Part shown: positions 34,453 to 44,567 of the stretch, piece by piece | How positions within the stretch are numbered: position 1 is the stretch's first letter | Layout of the letters: each line of letters starts with the position of its first letter | Source of the DNA: Streptomyces phaeoluteigriseus | GTDB lineage: Bacteria > Actinomycetota > Actinomycetes > Streptomycetales > Streptomycetaceae | Length of the DNA stretch: 64,000 bases | Assembly: GCF_001896135.2 (NCBI RefSeq) | Contig: NZ_MPOH02000011.1 | Span: 169,747-233,746 of the forward strand | Direction of reading: 5' to 3' | The notes under the pieces: model-generated | Seen by the model: the letters and a program-made list of their open reading frames with translations, nothing else | Database searches by the model: none | What the model was told of the DNA's origin: nothing | Position numbers and translations under genes: made by a program

Positions 34453-34901
34453 ATGACCGCATTCACCATCACCTCCCCTCCCTCCTACCTCCGCGCGTGC
34501 GGGCGAGCGCCTGGTACGACCTCGTCGTCACGGCCGGCTTCGCGACGCCGTGGACGTACGCGCTGGTGCACGACGCGCTGTCGTCGGCGGGCCGGGCGTG
34601 GGGGCTGGGCGGCTTCCCCGCGCTCGATCCGACGCAGACCATGTTCGCGAACCTGATGGGTTCGGTGGTGGTCGTGTGGTCGGTGCTGCGGATCGTCCGG
34701 CCGCTGCCGGTCCACGGACTGTTCGACGGCATCGCCCGCGTCCTGTTCACGACCTGGATGGCATACGCGCTGGCCCACGGCGCCTCGGGGGTGCTGTGGC
34801 TGTTCGTCGGTGTGGAGGCGGCCTGGGGTGTGGCGCAGTTGACGCCGTGGGCGCGCTGGGTGCGGCCGTCGTCGCGGGCGCGGGCGGACGACGCCGCGTA
34901 G
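34453..34901 (+). CDS. Small integral membrane protein, probable frameshift near its start
   Basis: About 150 residues. The main frame reads ASAWYDLVVTAGFATPWTYALVHD, then ANLMGSVVVVWSVLRIVRP and FTTWMAYALAHGASGVLWLFVGVEAAWG, giving four hydrophobic helices. The natural start is the leaderless ATG 34453 (MTAFTITSPPSYLRA), which is in another frame; one missing base at about 34490-34497 (GCG-GTG) would join them. If the sequence is right, translation could start at GTG 34497, which has no ribosome site. Divergent from the MerR gene and probably its target. Confidence 0.7.
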
Positions 34902-34920
34902 CCCGTCCCGTCCCGCTCCC

Positions 34921-35384
34921 TCACCGCTGGTCCGGCACCGACACCCGCCCGTTCACGGGCCGTTCGCGCCACAGTCGCAGTGCCACGTCGACCAGCCGCA
35001 CCCGGGTCAGTTCCGGTACGGCCGTCAGGTCGTGCCAGGCGGCCAGGTCGGTCGATCCACCGATCTCGTGGCGGAGTTCGCCGCCGGTCACCCGGCCCTC
35101 GTAGACGATCCGTACCCCGTGGTGGTCGACGGGGCCACGCAGGACGCCGCGGCGGAAGGTGCGGCGGGAGGAGTCCACGCCGAGGAGACCGGTCACCTCC
35201 ACGAGGTAGCCGGTCTCCTCCTCCAGTTCCCGGACGACGGTGTCGTGCGGTCCTCGCCGTGTTCCATGCCGCCGCCGGGCAGCACCCACTCCGGGGTGCC
35301 GTCGGGCGCGGGCGAGCGAGCCAGCAGCAGTTGCCCGTCCCGGACGCATACGGCGTAGGCCGCCACCCTCAACTTCTTGCGCAC
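34921..35384 (-). pseudogene. Nudix hydrolase, interrupted by one frameshift
   Basis: About 154 residues after repair. The first frame (GTG 35384) gives KKLRVAAYAVCVRDGQLLLARSPAPDG...WVLPGGGMEHGED. The second continues HDTVVRELEEETGYLVEV. The break at about 35249 falls inside the Nudix box (GX5EX7REUXEEXGU). One C is missing on the minus strand (GACCCGCACGAC expected), so this is either an inactivated gene or a sequencing error. Last gene of an operon with the PNPOx-like and VOC genes, 9 bases after the former. Confidence 0.8.
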
Positions 35385-35393
35385 ATCGCGACG

Positions 35394-36281
35394 TTAGCGG
35401 TCAGGGTCCGGGTTGGCAGGTGAGTATGCGGGCGCGGACCAGCGCAGGGGGAGCGCGGCGGGGGTGTCGACGGTGTGCGCGACGGTGAAGCGGACCGTGC
35501 GCTCGCCGTCGGGGCCGAACTCGGTGCGGGCCTCCCCGGCGAGCTGGAGGGTGCGGCCCGTCGTCCAGTCGAGGAACAGCAGTCCGGCGCGCGGGTCGAC
35601 GGTGAGGTTGCCGAGGCTGAGGAACATGGCGTTGCCGGGGTAGTCCCGCCAGGCCAGTTCGCCCGGCGAGACGACCCGTACGAAGCCGGGGTTGCCGCCG
35701 CGGTGACTGGCGTCGGCGCCGCCCGTGCGGACGCTGGCGAGGAAGAAGGTGTCGGCGGCGGAGACGAAACCGGCCTGGTCCGGGGTGAGTGCGGTGCCCC
35801 GCCGGGGCGGCTCGGCAAGGCGGCCGGACACCGTTTCGCAGGTCTCGCGCTTCTGGAGGTACTTGGGGCAGTTGGAGAACACCTGGTCGGCCTCGACGGC
35901 GAAGCCGCGCGGGGTGGGCCGCAGCAGCCCGTTGAGCCGCATACGGCGGCGGGTGCGCGGGTCAAGGGCGATCGTGCCGACGGGGGTGTGCGGGGTGGCG
36001 AGGGCCGTCGTGAGCGGGTCGGCCGGGGCGGGCCCTCCCGTGACGGAGATCCGCCGGGGGCCGGTGGCCCGTACGAAGCCGGGGCTTCCCGTGATCACCG
36101 AGGCCCATACGGCGCCGCTCGCGGGGTCGGCGGCGGCCAGGACGAGTTGCGGCTGGAGTTCCAGGAAGGCGGCGGCGACGGGCCGGATGCCCTCGCCGAC
36201 GGACCGGCCGACGTGGTCGGCGAGGTCGCGCACGCCGAGCCGGTCCTGGAGGCTGCGCGAGCCTGCGTGGTAGAGGTCCAT
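35394..36281 (-). CDS. Pyridoxamine 5'-phosphate oxidase-like flavin-binding protein
   Basis: 295 residues. YHAGSRSLQDRLGVRDLADHVGRS at the N-terminus, then two split-barrel halves (FLELQPQLVLAAADPASGAVWASVITG and FFLASVRTGGADASHRGGNPGFVRV) and a conserved central NCPKYLQKR. This is the COG3576-type family related to PNPOx, which binds a flavin or F420; substrate is unknown. Middle gene of the VOC-PNPOx-Nudix operon. Confidence 0.82.
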   Translation of the reverse strand: MDLYHAGSRSLQDRLGVRDLADHVGRSVGEGIRPVAAAFLELQPQLVLAAADPASGAVWASVITGSPGFVRATGPRRISVTGGPAPADPLTTALATPHTPVGTIALDPRTRRRMRLNGLLRPTPRGFAVEADQVFSNCPKYLQKRETCETVSGRLAEPPRRGTALTPDQAGFVSAADTFFLASVRTGGADASHRGGNPGFVRVVSPGELAWRDYPGNAMFLSLGNLTVDPRAGLLFLDWTTGRTLQLAGEARTEFGPDGERTVRFTVAHTVDTPAALPLRWSAPAYSPANPDPDR

Positions 36282-36307
36282 GACCTGATCGCGGCCTGGC
36301 CCGTGGC

Positions 36308-36754
36308 CTAGAAGAAGCCGCAGGTCGGAGCGGACGCGTCGGCGGGCGCCGGGGCCCCCTCCACCCCGTCGGACACCGAGATCTCCAGGCGGGTGCCGTC
36401 GGGGTCGTGGAAGAAGATGCCGCCGGAGGCCGCGCCCTCGTGGTGGGCGACGACGCCCTCGTGGACGAAGTCGGTGCCGTGGGCCCGCAGGGCCGCCTCG
36501 TACTCCCGGACCCGATCGACCGAATCGGCCTCGAAGGCGAGGTGGTGCAGTCCGGCGCGGGCTCCGTCGTACGACCCCTGCGCCTGCTGCCAGAGGGTGA
36601 GGACGAGCCGGTCGCCGTCACCGAGGAAGGCGTACCGCCGGCCCTCCTCCTTGCCCTCTCCGACGAGGGCGAATCCCAGGACGTCCCGGTAGAAGGCGAG
36701 GGAGCGGTCGAGGTCGGTGACGTTCAGGCCGATGTGGCCGGTGCGCAGGGTCAT
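36308..36754 (-). CDS. VOC-family glyoxalase/bleomycin-resistance-like protein
   Basis: 148 residues with the paired beta-alpha-beta-beta-beta modules of vicinal-oxygen-chelate proteins. Metal ligands are likely H7 (TGHIGLNVTDLDRS), the Glu/His positions in GLHHLAFEADS and E in DPDGTRLEISV. Could be a dioxygenase, isomerase or binding protein. First gene of a three-gene operon and divergent from a CGNR regulator, which may control it. Confidence 0.85.
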   Translation of the reverse strand: MTLRTGHIGLNVTDLDRSLAFYRDVLGFALVGEGKEEGRRYAFLGDGDRLVLTLWQQAQGSYDGARAGLHHLAFEADSVDRVREYEAALRAHGTDFVHEGVVAHHEGAASGGIFFHDPDGTRLEISVSDGVEGAPAPADASAPTCGFF

Positions 36755-36802
36755 GACGGGTGTGCCCTTCGACGGAAGCGGGTCTGGCGGTTTCTGGCAG
36801 TT

Positions 36803-36832
36803 CTAACCTCTGTAAGTAAAGTTAGGGGTTAG
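36803..36832. promoter_or_regulatory. Inverted repeat between the VOC operon and the CGNR regulator
   Basis: CTAACC (36803-36808) and GGTTAG (36827-36832), with a further GTTAG at 36821, in an A+T-rich patch (TGTAAGTAAA). Likely operator/promoter overlap for the divergent pair. Confidence 0.45.
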
Positions 36833-36889
36833 AGATGGCCGCGTCAACCGGTCACGTACTCTTTGGTGGTTAGTGCGAGAGGAGCCCCG

Positions 36890-37471
36890 ATGCCCACCAC
36901 CACCCCCGACCCGCGCCCCCTCACCGGCGAACCCCTCGCGCTCGACCTGCTCAACACGCGCTGGATGCGGGAGGGGACCCTCCAGGACCTGCTGACCGGT
37001 CCGGACGGACTCGCGGTGTGGCTCGCGGCGAACGGGCTGGACGGGCGGTTCACCGCGGACGCGGCCACTCTGCGGCACGTCCTGCGGGCGCGCGACGCGC
37101 TCAAGGCGGCCGTGGACGGGGTATCCGTGAGCGGGGCAACCGCCAGCGGGGCACCTTCGGCCGGGGCGGCCACCGCCGATGTGGACGCCGTGCTGGAGCA
37201 CGGGCGGATCCGGCCCACCCTCACCGCCGAGGGCCCGGGTGAGCGCGCCGAGTTCGCGGACCAGGCCTGGGGACCGGCCTGGCTGGCGGCCCGCAACTAC
37301 CTGGAACTGCTCGCCACCGCGCCCGACCGGATCCGCGGCTGCGCGCACGAGGCATGCGTCCTGCACTTCTTCGACACCTCGCGCAACGGCACCCGCCGCT
37401 GGTGTTCGATGGCGGGCTGCGGCAACCGCGCGAAGGCGTCCCGCCACTACGCCCGCACGAAGGACGCCTGA
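36890..37471 (+). CDS. CGNR zinc-finger (ABATE-domain) transcriptional regulator
   Basis: 193 residues. N-terminal ABATE domain (GEPLALDLLNTRWMREGTLQDLL...) and a C-terminal CGNR zinc finger: CAHEACVLHFFDTSRNGTRRWCSMAGCGNRAKASRHYAR. From family knowledge these act as stress-related DNA-binding regulators. Ala/Gly/Ser-rich linker at about 82-98. ATG 36890 with AGAGGAG upstream. Divergent from the VOC operon. Confidence 0.9.
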   Translation: MPTTTPDPRPLTGEPLALDLLNTRWMREGTLQDLLTGPDGLAVWLAANGLDGRFTADAATLRHVLRARDALKAAVDGVSVSGATASGAPSAGAATADVDAVLEHGRIRPTLTAEGPGERAEFADQAWGPAWLAARNYLELLATAPDRIRGCAHEACVLHFFDTSRNGTRRWCSMAGCGNRAKASRHYARTKDA

Positions 37472-37501
37472 CCGGCCGGCACGGGCGACGCCTCATCGGG
37501 G

Positions 37502-37601
37502 TCACACGAGCGACACCCCACCCGGGCCGCACGAGCGACACCCCACCCGGGTCACACGAGCGACACCCCACCCGGGTCACACGAGCAACACCCCACCCGG
37601 G
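37502..37601. repeat. 25-bp tandem repeat, four copies
   Basis: Units begin at 37502, 37527, 37552 and 37577 (core ACACGAGCGACACCCCACC). Copies two and four have small changes. It follows the CGNR gene stop by 30 bases. Confidence 0.9.
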
Positions 37602-37716
37602 TCACACGGATGGCCGACAACCCTTGCACAGGTGACTCGTAGAGGGTTTTCCCCATACATCCATATCGATTCGGTCAACTATCCCCAAACAGCAGTCCCT
37701 TGGACAAGGCTGCGAT

Positions 37717-37739
37717 CGTCCGGGACCGCGTTCCGGACG
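37717..37739. promoter_or_regulatory. Inverted repeat upstream of the subtilase
   Basis: CGTCCGG and CCGGACG (7-bp arms, 9-base gap), 60-80 bases before the protease start. Confidence 0.35.
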
Positions 37740-37797
37740 TTCGCGATCAGGCAGGAACGGCCCGGTCGCGCGACGCTCGTTCCTTTACCTACAAGGG

Positions 37798-40700
37798 ATG
37801 CCGATGACCCACACCCCCCAGCGCGAACCGATGACCGGCGCAAGACGCGTTGCCCAGATAGCCGTGGCCGCCGGTCTGGTGGCCGCGCTGTCCGCGGCCG
37901 GGCCGATACCCCTGGCCTTCTCCGCCGACCAGGCCCCGGCCGCCGCCGACCCCGGCGTGAAGTCCGCCGCCGAGAAGCTCGGTTCCGACGACGCCGACCT
38001 CCTCGCCGAGGCCAAGGCCGCCGGCGACAAGAACGTGACGCTGATGGTCGCCACGGCACCCGGTCAGACCGAGCAGGTCGCCGGTGAGCTGGACGCGGTC
38101 AAGGGCGGTTCCGTGGGCCTGTCCTACGACAAGCTCGGCTACGTCCGCGCCACCGTCCCGACCGGCAGGGCGGACTCGGCCATCGCCGCCGCCACCAAGC
38201 TGTCCTCGGTGCGCGCGATCGACCTGCGCCAGGAGATCGTCCTCGACGACCCGACGCCGACCGCGGACGCCGCCAAGAGCGCGGGCGGCACCACGAGCGC
38301 GAAGGCCTACCCCGCGCCGAACAAGAAGACGCCCGCCGAGAACCCGTACAACCCGTCCTTCGAGACGGGCGCCGTCGACTTCGTGGACGACCACCCGAAG
38401 GCGGACGGCCGCGGCATCACCATCGGTGTGCTGGACTCCGGCGTGGACCTCGCGCACCCCGCGCTGCAGAAGACCACCACCGGTGAGCGCAAGATCGTCG
38501 ACTGGGTCACCGCCACCGACCCGATCCTGGACGGCGACGCGAGCTGGCGCGCCATGGTGAACTCGGTCTCCGGGCCCACCTTCACCTACGGCGGCCGCAC
38601 CTGGACCGCGCCGGCGGGCACCCACTCGATCAACCTGTTCCGCGAGTCGGCCACCGCGGGCGGCGACGCCCAGGGCGACGTCAACCGCGACGGCGACACC
38701 ACCGACTCCTGGGGCGTGCTGTACGACGCCGCCGCGGGCACGGTCACCGTCGATGTGAACGCCAACGGCGACTTCACCGACGAGACCGCCATGAAGCCGT
38801 ACAAGGACGGCTACCAGATCGGGTACTTCGGCACCGACGACCCGTCGACCGACGTCGCCGAGCGGCAGCCGTTCGTCGTCGAGGTCCGCAAGGACGTCCC
38901 GATGGACCCGTACGGCGGCGACTGGGTCGGCAAGAAGGCCGACTTCGCCAACATCGGTCTCATCGCCAGCGAGCACGGCACCCACGTCGCCGGCATCACC
39001 GCCGCGAACGGCCTGTTCGGCGGCGAGATGGACGGCGCGGCCCCCGGCGCGAAGGTCGTCTCCTCGCGTGCCTGCGTCTTCGGCCCCGGCTGCACCAACG
39101 TCGCGCTCACCGAGGGCATGATCGACCTCGTCGTCAACCGCGGTGTCGACATCGTCAACATGTCGATCGGCGGCCTCCCGGCGCTGAACGACGGCAACAA
39201 CGCGCGCGCCGAGATGTACACGCGCCTCATCGACACCTACGGCGTCCAGCTGGTGATCTCCGCGGGCAACGAGGGCCCCGGCGCCAACACCGTCGGCGAC
39301 CCCGGCCTGGCCGACAAGGTCATCTCGGTCGGCGCGGCCATCTCCAAGGAGACCTGGGCCGCCAACTACGGCTCGCAGGTGACGAAGAAGTACGCGCTGC
39401 TGCCCTTCTCCTCGCGCGGCCCGCGTGAGGACGGCGGCTTCACGCCGACCCTGGTCGCCCCGGGTGCCGCGATCAACACCATCCAGACCTGGCTGCCGGG
39501 CGCCCCGGTCGCCGACGCGGGCTACACCCTGCCGGCCGGCTACGGGATGCTCCAGGGCACGTCGATGTCGTCCCCGCAGGCCGCGGGCGCCTCGGCGCTG
39601 CTGCTGAGCGCCGCCAAGCAGAAGCGGATCGAGCTGACGCCGGCCGACCTGCGCACGGCGCTCACCTCGACCGCCGACCACATCAAGGGCCTCCAGGCCT
39701 ACGAGGAGGGCGCGGGCGCCATCAACATCGTGGACGCCTGGGACGCCATCGAGGACGGCGCCACCGCCCACGAGTACACGGTCAAGGCCCCGGTCGACAC
39801 CGCGCTCGACGCCGCGCTGAAGACGCCGGGCTTCGGCACCGGCATCTACGACCGCGAGGGCGGCCTGAAGGCCGGTCAGAAGAAGACGTACGACGTCACC
39901 ATCACCCGTACGACCGGTGCCGCCAAGGCGATCCGGCACGAGCTGCACCTCGAGAACAACGCGGCCGGCGCCTTCCGGATCCTCGGCTCGGACGAGGTGA
40001 AGCTGCCGCTGAACAAGCCGGTGACCGTCAAGATCCAGGCCGCTCCGAAGTCCGCGGGCATCAAGAGCGCGATCCTCGAGGTCGACGACCCGAAGACCGA
40101 GGGCACCGACAAGCTGGTCCTGAACACGGTCGTCGTCTCGACGCCGGTGGCGCACACGTTCTCCACGCGGAACACCGTGCAGCGCAACAGCTCGCAGCAC
40201 TACTTCCTGACCGTGCCCGAGGGCGCGTCGTCGCTGGAGGTCGCGATCGGCGGGCTGAAGGACAAGAGCCAGACCCGGTTCATCTCGATCCACCCGTACG
40301 GTGTCGCCGTCGAGGACAGCGCCACCGTCTACTGCTACAACAACTACCTCGACGGCAACGGCTGCCGGCCCGACGCGCGGTCGTACGCCGACCCGCAGCC
40401 CGGCGTCTGGGAGATCGAGGTCGAGTCGCGCCGCACGTCGCCGCTGCTCGACAACCCGTACAAGCTGGACGTCACCGTGTTCGGCGCGGCCTTCGACCCG
40501 GAGACCGTGACCGTGCCCGAGGCGAAGGTCGGCACCCCGGCCCCCGTCTCGTGGAAGGTGACGAACAACTTCGCCGCCGTCGACGGCAAGCTGGTGGGCG
40601 GTCCGCTCGGTTCGTCCAAGCAGGCCCGTCCGACCATCGCGGACCACGAGAACCAGACGACCACGGTCGAGGTGCCCGCGGGCGCCAAGTCCCTGGACGT

Positions 40701-41112
40701 CTCCATCGGCGGCGTCTCCGACGCCTCCGCCGACCTCGACCTGACCGTGTACGACGCGGCCGGCAACCAGGTCGCGCAGCAGGCCGACGGTGACTCCAAC
40801 GAGGCGGTGTCCATCCCGTCGCCCGCCGCCGGGACGTACACCATCGAGGTCGCGGGTTACTCCGTGCCGGCCGGCACGACCGCGTACGACTACCTGGACG
40901 TGTTCTTCTCGTCCTCGCTCGGCACGGTCGGCGTCGACGAGACGACGCCGGTGAAGCTGGCCACGGGCGCCTCGACGACGGTCGCCGCGACCGTCACCGC
41001 CGCGGCCCCCGCGCCGGAGGGCCGGTCCTTCTTCGGCCAGGTCCAGCTGGTGAACGCGCGCGGCACCGTCGCGGGCCTCGGCAGCGTGTCCATCGAGAAG
41101 GTCCTGCCGTAG
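37798..41112 (+). CDS. Large secreted subtilisin-like serine protease (S8 family)
   Basis: 1104 residues. A signal peptide spans about 1-40 (ARRVAQIAVAAGLVAALSAAGPIPLAF), followed by a propeptide to about 170. The S8 triad is seen as D213 (GVLDSGVD), H396 (EHGTHVAGI) and S589 (GTSMSSPQAAG). A roughly 130-residue insertion between Asp and His resembles the tripeptidyl-peptidase-II-type subtilases. Two bacterial pre-peptidase-like beta domains follow at about 790-900 and 940-1030. It is exported and probably digests extracellular protein. Monocistronic. Confidence 0.93.
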   Translation: MPMTHTPQREPMTGARRVAQIAVAAGLVAALSAAGPIPLAFSADQAPAAADPGVKSAAEKLGSDDADLLAEAKAAGDKNVTLMVATAPGQTEQVAGELDAVKGGSVGLSYDKLGYVRATVPTGRADSAIAAATKLSSVRAIDLRQEIVLDDPTPTADAAKSAGGTTSAKAYPAPNKKTPAENPYNPSFETGAVDFVDDHPKADGRGITIGVLDSGVDLAHPALQKTTTGERKIVDWVTATDPILDGDASWRAMVNSVSGPTFTYGGRTWTAPAGTHSINLFRESATAGGDAQGDVNRDGDTTDSWGVLYDAAAGTVTVDVNANGDFTDETAMKPYKDGYQIGYFGTDDPSTDVAERQPFVVEVRKDVPMDPYGGDWVGKKADFANIGLIASEHGTHVAGITAANGLFGGEMDGAAPGAKVVSSRACVFGPGCTNVALTEGMIDLVVNRGVDIVNMSIGGLPALNDGNNARAEMYTRLIDTYGVQLVISAGNEGPGANTVGDPGLADKVISVGAAISKETWAANYGSQVTKKYALLPFSSRGPREDGGFTPTLVAPGAAINTIQTWLPGAPVADAGYTLPAGYGMLQGTSMSSPQAAGASALLLSAAKQKRIELTPADLRTALTSTADHIKGLQAYEEGAGAINIVDAWDAIEDGATAHEYTVKAPVDTALDAALKTPGFGTGIYDREGGLKAGQKKTYDVTITRTTGAAKAIRHELHLENNAAGAFRILGSDEVKLPLNKPVTVKIQAAPKSAGIKSAILEVDDPKTEGTDKLVLNTVVVSTPVAHTFSTRNTVQRNSSQHYFLTVPEGASSLEVAIGGLKDKSQTRFISIHPYGVAVEDSATVYCYNNYLDGNGCRPDARSYADPQPGVWEIEVESRRTSPLLDNPYKLDVTVFGAAFDPETVTVPEAKVGTPAPVSWKVTNNFAAVDGKLVGGPLGSSKQARPTIADHENQTTTVEVPAGAKSLDVSIGGVSDASADLDLTVYDAAGNQVAQQADGDSNEAVSIPSPAAGTYTIEVAGYSVPAGTTAYDYLDVFFSSSLGTVGVDETTPVKLATGASTTVAATVTAAAPAPEGRSFFGQVQLVNARGTVAGLGSVSIEKVLP

Positions 41113-41165
41113 CACCTGGGTGAGCGGTGAGGGGGGCGGCGTCCGGTCGGGCGCCCGCCCCTCGC

Positions 41166-42038
41166 TCATTCGCAGGCCGTGCCGCTCGCCTCGGGCAGCG
41201 CGCGGGCCAGCGCCGCGCGCTCGGCGGCGATGTCGGCCTCGCCGACCGCCCAGACGTCGGGGGCCCCGGACCCCCGTGCGAAGCCGACCAGGACGTGGTC
41301 GCCCTCCGCGACCAGCGGGTCCATGTCCCGCTCCATCACGAACTCGACCTCGTCCTGCGTCGACGTCTGCGGCTTGTAGAAGCGGGTCACGTGCAGGGTG
41401 ACGCGCTCCCGGGAGGTGCCGCGCACCGGGGCGACGTCCGTGACGTCCCCCTCGACCACCAGCCGGGCGCAGGCGAGATAGCCCGGGTCGCCGAGGGAGC
41501 TGTCCGACGCACCGGACGCGGCGGACCTCTCGTCGGTGACCGCCTTGTCGGCGCCGCTGGACGAGGCGCTGTCGTTCGCGCCCCCGTCGACCTGGACGAG
41601 CAGCCAGCCGCTCCCGACGACCAGCGCACCGGCCGCGGCCACCCCGACCGTCTTCAGGACCAGCGGGAACAGACGCCGCCGGGACGGCCGCAACGGAACG
41701 ACCACCGGTCGCCGCACGGCTGCCGCCGGCGGCCGGGGCCGGCCCAGGGCATCGGCGAGGACGCCCAGTTGCTCGCGCAGGAGGTCCACGTCGGCCGTCG
41801 CGGCCCGGTGCCCGGCCATGAAGGCGGGATCGCTCCGGTCCTCCTCGGACAACGGCGCACCGAGGAGGACGGCCATCAGCGGATCCATACCACCACCACT
41901 GCCGTCACCTCCGTCACCTCCGTGACCGCCATGGCCGCCGTCGCCGTCCCGGCCACCGCGGCCACCGCGGCCCTCGCGGGCCTCCCGGGCCTCCCGGGCC
42001 TCCTCGTCGAAGTGCTCGTGCTCGTGTTCGGCGGTCAT
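41166..42038 (-). CDS. Anti-sigma-factor-like membrane protein
   Basis: 290 residues with a single transmembrane segment at about 126-148 (LVLKTVGVAAAGALVVGSGWLLV). The cytoplasmic N-terminus starts with simple repeats (EAREAREAREGRGGRGGRDGD, then HGG/DGG steps), then DPLMAVLLGAPLSEE. The outer C-terminal domain is about 140 residues with two cysteines (LACARLV and the terminal CE). It starts one base after the ECF sigma stop, so it is almost certainly that sigma factor's regulator. No zinc-binding HxxxCxxC motif is present. Confidence 0.75.
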   Translation of the reverse strand: MTAEHEHEHFDEEAREAREAREGRGGRGGRDGDGGHGGHGGDGGDGSGGGMDPLMAVLLGAPLSEEDRSDPAFMAGHRAATADVDLLREQLGVLADALGRPRPPAAAVRRPVVVPLRPSRRRLFPLVLKTVGVAAAGALVVGSGWLLVQVDGGANDSASSSGADKAVTDERSAASGASDSSLGDPGYLACARLVVEGDVTDVAPVRGTSRERVTLHVTRFYKPQTSTQDEVEFVMERDMDPLVAEGDHVLVGFARGSGAPDVWAVGEADIAAERAALARALPEASGTACE

Positions 42039-42039
42039 G

Positions 42040-43921
<1,882 letters not shown>

Positions 43922-44434
43922 TCAGCCCCTGGTGGCCTCCGCGGCCACCTCGTAGAGGTAGCAGCCGTACTCGACGGCCCGGACGTGGACGAACGCCACG
44001 GCCGGGTCGTCGAACGCTTCCCGGAAGGCCCGTGTGAACGCCTCCGGCGTGGGGTCCTCGACGAGCCGGCCGCCCAGGATGCGGCCGTCGGCGGAGTAGC
44101 GGCGGACCGTGCGGTGCGCGTTCGTGAAGGGCAGCGCCCCGCCGTCCGGGCCGGGGCAGGGGTCGGCGTGGACGAAGACGGGGCCCTGTTCGTCGTACGC
44201 CCCGGGGTCCGTTCCCGCGGCGGCGGACCGGCGGCGCAGGGGGGCGTAGGAGACGAGGGCGATCCGCTCACCCGGTGTGCCGCGGCGCAGGCAGCAGCGC
44301 AGCGGGGCGCCGCCCTCCTCGTCGGTGAACGGCGTCGTGGGGCGTCCGGCGTCGTCGGTGACGCGGAGTTCCGCCAGGGCGCCGGGGGTGATGGGGCGGG
44401 CGGTGTACGCCGTGGTCGCGGTGGTGGTCGTCAT
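43922..44434 (-). CDS. DUF1203 family protein
   Basis: 170 residues. After MTTTTATTAYTARPI come PLRCCLRRGTPGERIALVSYAPL, PVFVHADPCPGP, RRYSADGRILGG and the C-terminal AFVHVRAVEYGCYLYEV, the pattern of DUF1203. Function unknown. I chose ATG 44432-44434; the longer frame upstream has no support. Confidence 0.82.
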   Translation of the reverse strand: MTTTTATTAYTARPITPGALAELRVTDDAGRPTTPFTDEEGGAPLRCCLRRGTPGERIALVSYAPLRRRSAAAGTDPGAYDEQGPVFVHADPCPGPDGGALPFTNAHRTVRRYSADGRILGGRLVEDPTPEAFTRAFREAFDDPAVAFVHVRAVEYGCYLYEVAAEATRG

Positions 44435-44567
44435 GCGTTCCAGGTTCACGCGTCGCGGGCCGTCCCCACCGGCGGGTTCCGGACATCGCGCACATCTCAC
44501 CTTCCCGGTCTGCCGGGGTCGTGATCCGGCGTACGGTCGTCTCGATCTCAACTTTCAGGAGGTGAGC

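Noticed and set aside
37502..37601. Possible CRISPR array
   Set aside because: Four 25-bp units are directly adjacent with no spacers and no cas genes nearby; it is a plain tandem repeat. The same applies to 50117-50252.
37789..41169. 1126-residue open frame antisense to the subtilase
   Set aside because: Its V/G/R/D-rich composition mirrors the GC-biased third positions of the real gene; the plus strand has the S8 triad and a signal peptide. Other long antisense frames (for example 59430-61388, 45436-48555, 50730-53216) are rejected for the same reason.
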